Shown: positions 1 through 15,400 of the stretch, piece by piece | Position numbering within the stretch: the first letter of the stretch is position 1 | Layout: each line of letters opens with the position of its first letter | DNA from: Caprimulgus europaeus | Lineage: Eukaryota; Chordata; Aves; Caprimulgiformes; Caprimulgidae | Direction of reading: 5' to 3' | DNA length: 64,000 bases | Assembly (NCBI GenBank): GCA_907165065.1 | Contig: OU015524.1 | Location: 31,310,795-31,374,794, forward strand | Translations under genes and position numbers: made by a program | The notes under the pieces: model-generated | What the model was told of the DNA's origin: nothing | Databases searched by the model: none | What the model saw: the letters and a program-made list of their open reading frames with translations, nothing else

Positions 1-3000
1 AAACAGTTCTTTAGCTTGAAAAATAAAGAATTATACTTTTTTTTCATATGCGGAACAATATGCCAAGAAAACTTACAAAAAAAAGATTCATCTGCTGCAG
101 CCATTACAAGGCATATTATGTTTCCAAATAAATCATAACTGAAGAACTTTTACTAGAATTTCAGAATTCAAAGGAAGAGAGAGGGTACTCTGCATTGCTC
201 TTTTAATCATTCTTGCTAACTTATGCTACACCTTCAAAAGCTGACAGAGTAAGATCTTATGATTACGGAGTGTATTCTCAACAACTCCAAAGATTTTGTA
301 ACACTACAGACTGTTCTCACAGCTTACATCCTCAAACCTGAATATTGGCTTACTATACAAAGCTTTACAGTCACACTCATAGTGTGACTACCTACTGACA
401 TAAATAAAAATTTCAGAAGAGCTTTACAAATCATTGGGGTACTAGGACTGACGAGGCAAATATAATGGTCTTTATTTCACCAGATTTTAAATACAAGTAG
501 TATTATTTAAACATCAAAAAGGAAGATGGTAGAGAAAGTATAACATAGATTTGAACTTTGCAAATCATTACAGAGAAGCTACTGCACACTATAAGGCTGG
601 CTACAAACTAGAACATAATTCAAATACATTAAATTCTGCAGTTAACATTAAGCTGTTAATACAGTAACAGCCTTCAATTACTGGCTGCTATTCCACCTTT
701 CAGGGTAATATATTAACAATTACTTCCACTGCATCAATCGATGCTCCACCCTGTACCATAATCCAACAGGCAACATTGAAGCCAACATAACTGGTAGACA
801 TGATGGAAAATAAATTCCTATTTTACTGCAACAAATCAAAGATATATTTATGCCAAAAGTCTCATCCAAAAAACCCAAAAACCAAAAAAACAGACATGGA
901 CAGTTAAAAAAAAAAGATTTTTTTTTTTTTAATAGCTTTATGAATTCGGAGCAGTCAGAGCATAACTATTTCAACCACAACAGAGTGGTTCCAGTTTTAC
1001 CTGCCTTTATACTGTTGTCATATGAGAAGACATTCATAGAGTTGATAATGTCAGAATACAAGGAGCTAAAGGCAGCAGGGGTAAAGATCTATGCCTACTA
1101 CAGAGCACTGTGTCATAATTCATGCTGAAGCCCGAGTCAAACCATTCTTCTGCCATCAACAAACACTACTGGTATAAAACAGTATTTATTTTCCTGTGGC
1201 TACTCATCCAGACTATGTACCACCTTCCTACCACAGACAGTTAACCTCTCAGTTTCCATAGTAGAAGTCTGTGCAAGAAAGCTAAGGATTTCATCAGTAC
1301 ATGGCCCATCAAGAAGGATCTGCTGTTGTAAAAAGGCAATCTTTTATATACAAAAATACATTAATTTTAAAACCCTAAAGCAAAAATGTTAAGATTTTAG
1401 AAATGTCAAAATAAAGGTTGACCAGCAAATTTTGATTCTGCTACCTTCAGCACGCGCCACTTCATATCACACAATCTATATACGCATGCAAAATAAATAC
1501 ACCTTTTCTTTCAGACTAATGAATCATTCAGTACTCAGGGTGAACAACGCCCCAGGAAGCAGTTGTGGAGCACTGATGATTTATCCACGGTATACCAACC
1601 TTGTTTAGAGAAGGTGGAAGATGTTTAGTGAACATGATAGAGAAATACAGTAAGAAGGAATATGCTGTCATGCATTAAAATGTTACTCTTCAGAAGGAAA
1701 AGCAGAATCTGTTTCTATCACAGAGTTCCTACATGATGACAGTAACTGACAGAAGTCATACACCACCTTCCAACCTCCAAGTCATGCAGTTCCCCCAGAG
1801 ACTGAACAGAGGTATAAGACAGCCTTGTGCCTGAAGCTATTGAACATACTAGGTATGCACTCGTCATGAACCTCTTGACCAATTTAAAACTATTCCTGGA
1901 AAATACAGCACTTGGAGTTCTGGGAGGAGCAGATAGTATAGCAGTTCATGTTCTCAGTCTCCTTTTTATCACAGAGTCTTTTAGAAGCAAACCACAGCTA
2001 ACCTGAAGTCCAGGCGAACTGTCGCTGTATCCTGCTTTTCAATGTCATCCTTCCTGAAACAGCCTTGGCCAACCCTCTTACATCTAATTGGAAATGTTCC
2101 CAACAAGTAAGAAGAGAAGGCACTGATGAAAGACAGCAGCTAGGAGAAGGGCTGCTACCATGAACACAGGAACAAACTAAAAATATCTGGATGCTTTTGA
2201 GAAATTAACTCAAACAGTCTACAGAAGGTACAGAGATCATAGGATATCAACCTAAGACTACAACCAAAAATTTCAGTCATATTATAGTTGTGCCTGCCTT
2301 TATTTGCAAGATTCTTAGCTCGAGACATCTTATTTGGAGAAACACTGAAGAGTCACACTTGCATTTGTGATCTAACAATAGTTGAAGACAGTTCTAACAA
2401 TAACATAAAGAGGAGGTAAGGAGAGCTACACTTACATTTTCATCTCAACACAAGTTGCTAAACATTCAAATAGCTGTTGCTCTTTCCAAAGGCAGATGTG
2501 CAGTTTAAAGGAAAGATGGGTGTTTGTAACATCAGCTGTCACAAACCTTGTCTACAGTAGAAGTTCTGGCACTTCATTCTGACAGTAATGATAGACAGAG
2601 AGAACTCAGATCTCTCATTTTGTTCTCTGAATATAGTAGCATTGACCTCACAGTGGGCTTCCACAGTAACTACTTGAAAGAGTGACTGTCCTCCTGCTGT
2701 GAAAACCACTCATTTCAAATTATTCCACGTTGATAGTTTGTTGCAAGTGGTTTTTGTTTTAGTTTTTTTTCTTTTCCCCACACTCAGCAAAGAAATAAAT
2801 ACTTTTTTCCAATTTACATCAATACTCTACAGTACTATTTTCTAAAGTATCTGGTCAAATTAATGTTCATTGTAAATAACAAAACAAGGTAATCATTGAA
2901 ACCTTCAGTTCGCGTCCAGTTGCTTTCACTCCTTGTTAAGATTTGGTATATGTAGTTTGCTTTTTCTGCTTCTAATATAAAGACTGTACAATTTGACTGT

Positions 3001-3422
3001 TCATTAAAAAACTCAATACTTACACAGCATGAAATTCCATAGACTCATATAAATGAGTTTATGGGGAACTATTTAAATTTATTCCCCAGTATAATACCCT
3101 GGATATGGTCATGAGTTTGCTATTTATCGCATCGTCTAAAAACCCAGAATAACTGCATTGCATGCCATCTTCTAATCCTGCAGCCCAAATCCTGCAAGGT
3201 CCTTTAGAGTGACAGGTGTATATTTACAACCTGGAAAAATGGCACACAAAACAACAGAATGTCTAGCATCACCTTTCCAAACATAATCCCATCAGGTTTA
3301 GAAATGGTGAACTTCCAAACTCTCCGAGAGAGGGAGGGCAGGAAAGTCAAAATAGTACAAAGAACATTTCAATAATTCATACTCTCTCACAAATACTGTC
3401 AACTTAAGACATTAATTTTTAC
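1..3422 (-). other. BABAM2: BABAM2 intron after coding exon 5, partial
   Basis: The donor GTAAAA lies at 3422-3417 and the acceptor is beyond the left edge. The sequence is AT-rich with short A and T tracts (for example 919-931). I looked for the next BABAM2 segment (DVNEDPGED and following) on the minus strand and did not find it. No other gene is visible. Confidence 0.85.
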
Positions 3423-3497
3423 CTTGAGAAGGTATGTAGGAATATTGCTGAAATCTACAGGCAACTTCAAGAGGAAGCGAGCTGAGAATTCTCCAGT
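3423..3497 (-). CDS. BABAM2: BABAM2 fifth coding exon (last one inside the window)
   Basis: 75 nt, 25 codons, residues 166-190 ([20 protein letters not shown], then TYLLK). The acceptor is CCACAG after a T-rich tract. The donor is GTAAAA, with AAG as the last exon codon. This is the weakest donor of the set. Phase 0 on both sides. The exon is easily missed because it is short and embedded in AT-rich DNA. The next expected segment, which should begin DVNEDPGED, was not found in positions 1-3422, so it lies outside the window. Confidence 0.95.
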
Positions 3498-6400
3498 CTG
3501 TGGAAAAAAGGTTACACTAATGAGACCTGGTGTCTAAAGCAGAACCACAAATTGAACATTCTGAGAATGAAATATTAACCAGAAAAACATGCAAGAGCTT
3601 ATTCCAAGCAGAAAGGTTGAAATTTAATGCAACATTTTCCAAGGGAGCTACTGAATAGAAAAAAAAATAATTTATAGATGTCACAGATGTTATATAAGAA
3701 AACACCTTAAATACAAAACATCAATGCCAGTAAGTCAACAGCAAAAAGTAGTCAGAACACAACAATGTGCATGACAAAAATCAGACTATACTTTGTTAGG
3801 CCCTAAATATAGATGTATCTTGGTTGTACTCATTTCCGGACAAAGGTCTGTTAAGACTTGCAAATGGTCTGAAAGCAAAGCTAAAAACCCAACAAATTTA
3901 TAAGAGCACATAGATACAACAGAGGCATCTTCACAAACACTGCATGTACATATAAGAGACTATGCACTGAGTAAGGTGAGAATCTACCAAAAGTGTCGTC
4001 TGAATAAACACAGAGGAAACAACTGAAGTAGAAGGTTTTATATAATTTGTTTCCAGAATTATGTGACTCTTAACACCTAGACAACCGTTTACTGAAAATT
4101 TGCCAAATGTTCCCTACACATTGCTCTTTTTTATGCATAAAGTGTATGCAAAGGAAATGGAAAGGATTTCCTTTCTGTTTCATACACTTCCTCAAAACCA
4201 GACTTTGTCCACCTGGTTATGAAGCAATGAAGTTGGCTGTTTTTGAAAAACAAACGCTTGCCTGATTTCCTCCATATTAATTTTTGTCATCCCTGTTTTT
4301 CAATTCAATAAAGTAGTCATATAGCAGGTATATTTGTGATGTTGAATTAGCAGCACAAAAAGCATTAAACATTAATTTTATCAATTAAGTATAAAAAAAT
4401 GGGACATCTTGGGAGAAGGTAGCAAAACTTTTTAAAATTTTAACACTGCCCTATCTTTGCATACATATGCTACTTAGTTACGTGATGACATACAATTTTA
4501 AAAAAACCCCAGTATTTCATTTTAACAAGCAAGGGGACAAATCAAAGCTGTGTGAATATGCAGCATTCATTCTTCCCCGGTAACACATATGTACTACTTC
4601 ACTATTCCCTGATCACAGTTACCTGTACCTTACTTTCATTTTACTATTTTAAATGTTTTGTATTGCCAGAGAAACCGAGAAAAAAATACTTTTAAACAAG
4701 AAATGTACAATATAGAAATTTTAACAAAGTGTACATCCAACTATGGTGAATGTGTGTATTGCAGTTCTCATTAAACGGGTGAATGCAAATACTACACTAG
4801 ATTTAAACAAGATCATTTTTATTGTGTATACATCTATACCTTGTGGTAAGCAAAAGCCTGTAATACATCTGAAATAATGGAAGCATCCTTTCTGTAAAAT
4901 GCAGCAGTAATCCATGGAAGAGATATAGGGGATCTTGACTGCAAACAGGGACCATGTCCAGACAGCTACTAAGTATCTCTAAAGATGGAGATCCCACCAT
5001 CTGTCTAGGCAGCCTGTACTAGTGATCAGTCACCCTCAGTACTCAAGGGCTTATAACACATATGGATATTAGAGGGACGCCTTCTGGGCCACTGCTTTAC
5101 TACATTTAGTAGATGCTATCACAAAAACTCCAATAGCTATGGGGACAGCTTGTCAAAGGCTATGACAACTCTTCAAGAGGAATGCATTCAAAGTCTTTTA
5201 AAACCTGTACTGATATTGAAAATTTGCCATATACTTTTGCAAAATAGTCAGTACGTTTGCCTCCCCTCTCAATTAGCTGTGCTAATCCATAAACTGCTTT
5301 GAGCTCAGCATAAGAGAAAACATAAAGATTGTCACTGGCCATATACCACTGGACTATCAGCCACCAAAGTGATGGACCACACTGATTGCTATGCATATGG
5401 ATTCAGAAAGGAACTGGCTGAAAAAAATACTGACAGAAACAAGCTTGCAGATGCTCAAGCCTCCCTGAGAATGTACTAGAGGTCAAAGTCAATGGAAACT
5501 GGCTTTCCAAAATGAATGGTAAACTGCTAAGCAGAGCAGCTGAGGAATATAAATGACTGTTTGCTAAGTATGTTTTTTCTGTGGTACTGACATGAAATAA
5601 AACTGAGAAGGAAAAAAATTCTACAGAACTGCATTCCTTCAATTAATTTTATGCCTAAAGTAAGCAAAGATTTCATCCCAAGCAACTAAGCTCATCTAGA
5701 CAAAGATGATGTATTAGGCAGGTGTACAATAAGCAATGCTGGTATCAGTGCCAATTTGTTTCTTGGTCTATGTATTGGGCATGAACTAGAGATAACTCAT
5801 TCTACCTTTCAGTCACTGAACAAGAAAAAACAAGATCTTGAATGCAACCAAAATCTTTTGAATGGCACTTTGCCAGTTATATCATTTGCCAAAAGGGTTT
5901 GTGTCATGTTAGCAACAGAAATCCACCCTGCTGCTAGCTATCTCAGAATTGCCCTTAAAATTTGTCCCTGGTAGTCATACAATAGACGTAAAGCAATTGC
6001 ACACAGAAACACTATGCAACAAAAAGTGAGCGTACATTAAATTAAAGCCAAGCTTTAAAACTTTTCCTGATGACACTACTTATGAGGATAGATTCCAACT
6101 TTCTGATGCTGTATTACTTATGCATGTAAAAAAAATCAATGACTTCTTGTGCATGTATAACATGAAGACTGCTTTGATGACAGTCAGGGCACTCGCTTCT
6201 TATTCAGAGTGAAATGGATATTACAGACAGTGCTTCCTGACTGGATTTAAATCCCCAAAAGATGCTATACAACATTTGCCATAAAATCCAGATTACTTCC
6301 AGTAAAATACCAAGCCTGATGAACTGGGATGGCCACTGAATAGAAGAATGGCCTGTGATCAAACATCAGCTGCTCCACGATGTGGAAGTAAATACGGACT

Positions 6401-9400
6401 TGCAGTCTATATCTTTTATGTCATTCAAACGAGATTATTTTGCAGTGTACTACTTCCAGAAGTGTTCTGGGAGTGAGCAGTCCCTGTCCATGGTGCTCAC
6501 CCACCCAACCCCAACCAGCTGGTCATGGGCATCGGGTCGAGTCAGATGAATTTCTAGCCACACCACCGACAGATTTAACAGTTGATGGGCAAGTGTATCA
6601 GCTGGTACTCTGCCAACATGAAACTACAAAGGTAGATAACGATTTGTCTGTTTGTCACAGATCTTGGAGATCACTTCAGGAAATTTGAGATACTGGAAAA
6701 AAAGGTATAAAAGTAAATTTCTGTTTCATTTTGGGACACAGCATTGAATTCAGGCCTTCTCCTCAAACTCTTTTTTCTTGATTGCTTTATTGCTTTCACA
6801 ACACTGTGAAAGGTGCATTCATACATGATTATTACAGAAGTCTGATGAGCCAGTATTTATTCCTGAGACACAGTAACATGAATTTCAATGACTTTGAGAC
6901 AGAGGAGATAACACGTAGTTTACCTCTTGGTTTTCAGATAAGCACTGCTACTGTGTGATCACCAAGACTAACATGATAGTTTTAAAGGGCAGGAAGGAGA
7001 ACTACACAAGTTAGTTTCATAGTTTTGAATTTTAGAATACTCATAAACAAGCTCCTGCCTTGTAGGTATCAGATTCATAAAAATCTCCAAATTAGACCCT
7101 CAGAGTGATTGAGAATGGAAACTTTGAAAACAAAGTACATGCTACAGAAACTTAAAATAGTTCTGCCATGATTAAAATTATTTTTCTCAAAATGTATTTA
7201 TTTTATTGGAATATTTTTAACTAAGACAGTATTTCAAATGCAAAATGTTCTTTATTCAGTCATCAAAGACTGAGGAAAGATTCAAAAGGCTGGAGTAGAT
7301 AGGGCTTTCCCATTAAAAAAGGGAAAAAAAAAATCCCTTAGTTTTCTACAATCTTGAGTAGAATTTTAGCAGCTGCCAAAAATTATGATAAAAATGTAAG
7401 TACAGTTCAGAAAGCCTTCTGCATTTCAATAAACCAGTCTGATGACATATACAGATGTGGCAAGCTGTTTGTGAAGCCAGCTATAGAGCATAACATTTAA
7501 GAACAAATTAATTTCGATTAAGTGTTCTGACCTATAAACATAAAAAAGAGGTCTGAAATTCTCTGATAAAATTTTACTTATCTTAAAAAAAAAAAGCCTA
7601 GATAACTTGTCTAAGAAAAACAGATGAATATAAGTACTGTGAGTTATAAAGTAAACATCCTTGTGCCACCTGTAATTTAAGGATCATTAAAATGACATAA
7701 AGCTGGATTCTAGGCCATGATAACAGGAATGCTGATTTTTCATCGATTTTTAAACTGCATCTATTTCAGAACATACTGCTTCTGAAAGTCAGTATGTCTT
7801 CAGACATAGATCAGAGTATGCCGTTGCTGAAAGCAAGAAGGGGACATGTTCAGCATAAACACAATTAGGTACTTCCTGATATGTCTTACTCTAAACTTCC
7901 CACGATAAATATACTACCAGAGGAAAAAACTGATCTTGGCAAAGCTCACTCTGTGTCAGAGACGTGTTAAAAAGCAATAAAGATTAAATCACACACTAAC
8001 CAAAATGTCTGCGTTGCCAATAGCCTCATTTTAGAAGGCTGACATGGATGGAATACAGAGCGTTTCTACACAGCATGGCATTTCCCAGGCAAAGGATATA
8101 ACTTCAGGAAACAGATAAGCCAGTTTAATGTCCAATTGTCATATGAAGTCATGGCTCTACTCGTTCTAGCCCATCTTGCTTCCTCCTGTCCGTCTGCAGA
8201 AAACTAGTATTTTCTTTCCCCCCTCTCCAGTTTAGGCTTCTGAAACAACTCATCTCAGCTTAGACAAGTGTCAGTGAGATACAGGCAGCTGCGGCTACCA
8301 ATTAAAGCAACTCAATCGAAATATGGAACCACACTATAATACACCCTACTCTAAGCAGGCTGATTTGCCTGGGCAGGGTGTCATACCAACACTGTTAGTC
8401 TGCCTCTCACATCTTCAGAGCTAACTCAAACTTCCACATAACATCGTAATGTGCCGTGTAAATATCGTGCAGACTTTTCAACTGTTTTCAAAGTTCTCAT
8501 CTATAAATCAGATGAACTAACATCAGGTTGAAAAACAGTTACTCACCTGGAAATCTGGTTCAACCAAGGTAGTGGAATGACAGCAATGTATGAAACAGGG
8601 AGTATAGGAAGTGAACTAGAGTCAAATAGAAGTTTCCTCCATTGGAAACAAAGCATGGAAACCCACAGAAACAACTCAAGTTTTCCAAGGCAAGAGCTGT
8701 ATTTATTAAAATGAAAGGATCACTAAAAGCATTTTACCAGACATATTCTTAATAGCTTACCCAGTTGTTTTTTTTGCCAGCATAGATTTCCATGTTTTCT
8801 CCATACTGGGGCTCTTCAAGTAAAGTCTGATATTCAAACATGAGACGAGAGCTTTCACGTAATCGGCTGCACTGAAACTGGTGATACTGCTGCACAAGCT
8901 CTTTCACAACAAGCAGGAGGCATTCAGGGTTTGAAGGATTCCAAGAAGCTAAATTCTGTTGAAATAGAAAAGAACAGAGACCAAAATTGTTTACAGCAAT
9001 AGAAAGACAAGCACTCCCACTTTCATACTGACACCAGAGGCACATATGCACGTTGAAGCTTTGTGACAAAGCTAAACTGTACGATTAAATGCAAAAGTTG
9101 TATCATGCTTCAGAAGACAACTAAGTCAAACAGCAAAAGCAAGCCTTAATGTTAAATAAAAGTCCATACAGGGACCTAGCAGAAAAATGATCAATAAGGC
9201 AGGCATAAATAGGCTCAAATTATCATTCTGTTCTTCCCTAAAATTATACTGTTGCATCTGAGAACTTGAAAAGTTTGCATTCAAAAAATTAAAACCGATA
9301 GGAAATACAGGGATCAGGTAAGTACAACCTGACAGCAGCACATTATCTGACTCAAAGAGCAGTCAGCCAAGTGAATATGCCAAATTAACACCAACTACGG

Positions 9401-12400
9401 AAACTACTCTGCTCCATTATTCAAACAGTGGATATAGTACTGACAGTGATGAAGCAAATGGGTTCTCTTCTATTGCCTCAAGCTCGTGCTTTACTTCATC
9501 TTGACTGTCTCTTCACAAGAGTTTCCTTGACTCATCCCCTTTACACAAATGCCATCCACGCACAAGTCTCTTCAATGTACCTGGCAGAACTTATAACTAT
9601 TTTAAGTTGACCAAGAAACATAGCTAACAAATTAAAATGTTAATACAATGATGACAACTGTGTCAGTAGCACAGAAGCAGTGTTACCTCTCAGTTTAACT
9701 ATTCTAGCATTGGATTAGACCCTTGTGTTGAGGGAAGGGACAATGACATGTCTGGTGGTGGGGGAAGGGGTCACCTTGTGAGAAGCCTGGCTCCAAGGCA
9801 CAGTGCTCCCAGCTCAGGCTGAGCAAATGAGCACTAGAGAAACGTCTCTGTGAATCCATATTTGTGAGGGAAAAGACTGTCTTGAAAAGAAGAAGGTGGA
9901 GAGAACCTGGAGGAGAGGCCATTGACCTGAACAAAAGACAACCATCAGCCTAAACAGAGAGCTTCGTTTCCAAGAGGAAGGAGGAGGAAGGGGAGGACAG
10001 AGAACCTCATACACCCTGTTCAGCTGCATGGAGTACAAGATGACAAAGGAGGTGCTTGCAGCCTATGGAAGTTCAATAGCAGGGCAGATATCCACATGTA
10101 GGCCATGGAGGACTCCATGCTGGAGCAGAAAAGCTAAGCCCAAAGGCAAGTGTGACTGAGATTAAGATCCCAAGAGATGCTCAACACCAGAGCGGGGCTG
10201 GACCTCCAGAGCCAGAGGTGAGGAGGTGCACTGGACCGTAGGCCTGTCTGCAGCCCGTGGATGTTCCCATGCCAGAGCTAGGAGCTGAGCCCGAAGAGGT
10301 CCATAACTCCATGGGAATCTTGATTTGGAACATCTTGTTCCTGGAATTTCATGCTGGGAAGAGCAGCAATGGTGAATTGACTGCAACCCCCATTCCCTTT
10401 CCCCTGTGCCACTGCAGAGGGAAGAAGACAGAGACATCAGGAACAAAGCAATTTGAGACTGGGAAGAAGGGAGGGGTGGGGGGAAGGTGTTGTAAGATGT
10501 GGTAGTTATGTCCCACTGCGCTACTCAGATGAATGGCAATTAACTAAATTGATTTTTCTTCCCCAAATTGAGCCTCTTTTGCCCGTGACCATAACTGGTG
10601 AGTGAGCCCTCCCTGTCCTTCGTTCCTAATATATGCCCCTTTGTTGCGATTCCCTTCCCATCTCATCAGGTGGGGGGAGTCAGTGCAGGACTGCATGGTC
10701 TACCTGTGGTTAAACCACCACAACTGCTCTTCTATGCACATTTTTATTCAGGAAGGTTTTCTGTGTTTCAAAACATACCTAATATGATGAGCGTTGCATG
10801 CTTACAATTGGTTGACCTAGAACGGATCTATGTTAAGGGCAGATGAGAATTCACCCTGTACTCCATGCTGACAGGACATGAGACAGTTCTGATGCAAAAG
10901 CCCATATGCTTTGTACTTAGGTCCTCAACACGTCTTCTTGATACAATCTCAGGGCATGTTAACATAGTCACGCAACTTCTGGTCAGCTTTGAGTAAAAGC
11001 AAAAAGATTCTGTATTTCTGTATATCACAGACATATGACAACAAACTATCTGCAATGAGATTTTTAAATTGTGTGGACTGTACAGTTAACATTAAAATCC
11101 TCAGAACTGGCAAAGATGTCTGTATTTTACAACTAAGGGAAGATATAATATAGTAGCTTTAAATAAAATTACTTATCAATATCTACACTCAGTAGTTACT
11201 TTTGTCCTGAAAGTTGCAGACATTTCACATAAACAAATTATATACATAATTTACACTCTTCTATAAGAACAAGAAAAGAATTAGCTCTTTTTTACCTTTT
11301 CAGTGGAAAAAACTGTTTTTGTATGCATCATTTTCTACAATGAAAGGACATTTCTGTGCTTTGAAGTAGTTATTGTAAGACTGCCTTGTATTCAAACACA
11401 TAAAAAAATTACACTTCTTAACCTAGGCTAAGTAAATGAATTAAGCTGGATAAAAAAACATGTTCCCTAAAATATACAAGCTATTCATATTTTGTGTAAC
11501 ACTAAAACTAATAAATACAAGTGAACAAACTGCACAGAGAGGTTGTCAAGTCTCTGTCCTTGGAGATACTCAAAACTCGACTAAACAAAGTCCTGGACAG
11601 CCTGCTCTATCTGACCCTGCCCAGGCAGCAGGGGCTGGACTAGATGATCTCTTTCCAACCTCAGCTTTTTTTTTTTTTATTCTATGAAGTGGATTACAAA
11701 AAGCTCAAAGCGAAATAGAAAATCTTACAAAGGTAAGGCTCCACAGTTTTGACCTGAAAAGATATTAAAGAGCTGTGTACAAATTTTGTCTTGTGATACT
11801 CTGGAAAGGCAGCCGAAAGCTTAATCAGTTATTCACCAGGCACCATACCCTCACCTCTACAATGAGATCTACTTGTAGCCTAATCTCTAGCTATGTGGCG
11901 ATTACCATTAAAAAGGTTTATAATTTTTATCATCTCTGATGATTGCAGTTCATTATACACCCCTTTGGAATGGTTTTATACAGACTTCAGTATATATGTG
12001 TGATGGCTTAATACTTAAAGCATTTCTCTTGTCACAACTTTATACTTGTTTCCCTATGAAGTCACAGATATTAAGATGTTATCAAAACGAACTTCTCATG
12101 TTCAGCACCACCACTTAAAACACACAAGTCTAAATTTTCAGTGAAAGTGACATGAAATATGTATTCCTTCCTTGAAAATCTTGCTTTTCTGGTGAGGAAA
12201 AAAAAAATCAATAATGTTTACTAAGTCAATTTTATCTCAAATCTTACCACATGTTGTTTTTCCTGAAGTCCTGGAGGGGATCAGTTCTAACATATCTCAA
12301 CTACATTCTGCCCATTCCCTCCAACCCTTTTCATTTAAGTTAATAGCTGCCACAGAGGTTAAGACATCTGTGTATGCTCTACTTATATATAGGAAAAAAG

Positions 12401-15400
12401 AAATAAAAGAAATGTAATTTAAAAATTTAAAAATACAGTCCTTCCTCTATCTCATAAACATGATTTTTAGACCGCTGTCATGACTTTCAGCAACATGATT
12501 CATGATTTTTGAATGACTATGGCTGGCAGTGCTGCACTAACTGTATATGCATCACTCATTCCCATGATGAAAAACATGCATTTCTGTCACACATTAAGAA
12601 AATAGTTGGGGGAAACAGTTTTGGAAGGTGGTGTTCTCATTCTTCAGAAACAAAGATGATGCTGCTTTGATAAAAAAACCTTATAATCTTAGGATGGAGC
12701 ACTTAGGAGAACACTTACCTCTAGAGTATAGATTTGGAAAAAACATAATTTACAGATTCACCCAAAACTGAGAGGCTCAGCTTAAGAAACACAACAGGAC
12801 ATAACTTCTGATAACAATTTGTTTTGTTTTACGTGGATGAACGAACAGCTCAACAAACAGTTACAGGATTAAACTGTACTCCTCCTGCTCACTATGATTC
12901 TGACAGGAAGGGCTGCCCAGCGTGGCTAAGATACCATACTTTAACTTCTGCCTTTAGAAGCTACCATAGTGTCACAAACTCCACATTTGATCATGGCTTT
13001 AAGTACTCTGTTGTTTTTTGGGGTTTTTTTAAATCTTATAGACAGTAAGAACACCTATTAAATGGGAACATCATCACTGCTGTAACTTAAAAGGTAAACG
13101 ACATTCCAGAGTAATTGGTGAATGGGTGAGATACTAACACAGTTCATGTAAGTTCCTCCAATACATACTATAGAGGGACTGAAAACCACCTTCTACCTTG
13201 TCTGCCATCCACAGCTGGTAATAATTTATTCCCAACTTTAATCCATTTAAGCTTATTCAGGTCTACAAAATACTAGAGAAAATTTGACAGGTAGACAGCG
13301 TCTTCTAGGAAACACATTTTCTATCACGCAGTCTGAAACCAGACTGTGGATAACCTTAAATTTCCTGTTCCCAAGCTACTGCTCAAATAAAGCACTTCCA
13401 GAAAGCCAGAGGATGTAATATGCCAGTATGTACCGATATCAGCCAGACAAGTGGGAATAACCTTTCCTCCTAATGACATCGGTATAACACAATAGAAATG
13501 TTCTGTCAAAGGAAATGGCCAACAATATTTTAATAACTGACCTAAATGCAACCGAACCTTTTGTTTTTTAAATAATGTTACACTGCAGAACAAAAAAAGA
13601 ACAAGAGGAAATCCATTGTCACTTGTCCAGCATGGAGCTAGACTACTGCTCTCTTCAAAGAATTCAAGAACGCTGCATCAAAACAGTGTTTATGCTGTAT
13701 CGCCTTAACCTTACAGGAATTAAAATGACCCATTTGACTGTATGATCCTTATTAAACACCTTTCATTCAGTAACTAGAGATTCAAGTAAAGTATGAGCTG
13801 GTTATAAAAACAAATCACCTGGACAAAAATTCAACTAATCACCAAGTACATATGTGAATTGCAACAGGTTCTCACTGATGAAAGAGGAAATATAAAATGG
13901 TTATACAAATTTTCTATCACATAAGTTCTGATTTAGATAAACATTAATTTTTAACTTTAGAATTCTACTACTGTAATTCTTGTTATTTTACAATTGGCCA
14001 TTACATTTCTAGCCATTTTTTTAACTTTGTAGACATGTTGTTCTTTTCAGAAGACCTAAATTTATAAATTTTAAAACAAACACTTTGAATACAATTACAC
14101 ATTTATGCATAAAATTTCTTTTTACATATCTTTAAGTGTTGCTTATTTGCCCTAAACACTAGATTGATTCATCTGAAAATACTTTTAAACCATTTTATTG
14201 GGATCCAATTTCAACAGTATATCAAAATACGTCCTATGTTGTTCTCTCAGTTTCAAATGGTACCTTCTTTAATCTTCTGTTTTTAAATCAAACAAAGTAA
14301 GCAACTACCTGTAACATACACCGTTGAAACCTAACTAAAGCAGAAATTTATGTTTATCAAGTAAATCCCTTGCAGAACATCTTAATCACTACAAATTCAG
14401 CATTATGATTCCTCTGAGAACATGCAAGGATTTGTCACTTTAGTCAGTAAGAGCAGTGCCCCTGCAATAGTAAATTGATCTCCTTTAGAGATAAAGGATC
14501 TTCTAAATAAAATTTTATTTAGCACCGCAGTATTGTGTACACTATTAGCCTTTGGAAGTTGTTTTAATAAGCAAAATAGTAAACTAAAGGCTTTGGATCA
14601 AAAAGAAAGAGTAGCAGCCTGTGTGCTTTATTTTCTAATTGTGTGCCTGAAGGCTGTATTCCAACCCTAGCCAATACAGCTTTTTAAGAAATAGTATTTT
14701 AAAATATTTAAAACATTAGAAGAACAGAGCGAGTTTCCAGTGTTTGTGTGTTCCATGGCTCCAAGTTTTGCCACAAAACTCAGATCTTGCATAAGAATTA
14801 TGCTCTGAATACAATTTCAAAATTATGAGTTTTAGTTGTTAGAGCTTCAGAAAAACCCTGGAAATATGAAAACACACATAACCTCATTTCCTACAGCCAG
14901 ACTGCTGAAGCCTGGCAGGTATAAAAAACCCAATTAAAGAAATAAGGAGCAAATATGAATACAGCAATTGTTGCTTTCTGTGGCTTCTATCAAAATCTCC
15001 TTCTGCTCTGCTAACCAGGACCTTAAATTTTGTCCCTGACAAAGTTTATACATAACATTCCCAAATTTTACCAAAGTCACATGCATGCTGAATAGAGTTT
15101 TTTATCTGAAATGACTATAAAATTGCAATTAAAATGAATTTTGTATTTGAAAATGAGCATAATGACTGAGGTACTGACAGACTAAGTAAATTACATACTT
15201 CACTCAATAAATCTTTTCTAATTTTAAATGAGATTTCTGCAGACTTTCCAGAGAGTTAATCAAATTTTATAGAACAATCACTAATGCATTTAAAATAAAG
15301 AAATTCAGACTTGGATCCAATTCCTTGTCTTGTTTGCCAAGAGATATCTTTAAGTGAACTCTGCAGCGTAAACTCTCTAAGTTACTCAGACATTAGCCAG

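Noticed and set aside
1..3422. Next BABAM2 exon (DVNEDPGED segment) expected in this stretch
   Set aside because: Reading the minus strand gave no matching frame with flanking AG/GT, so it probably lies beyond the left edge.
10162..10505. Open frames on both strands in the GC/purine-rich block
   Set aside because: They fall within the LTR-like repeat relic and show no retroviral or host protein signature.
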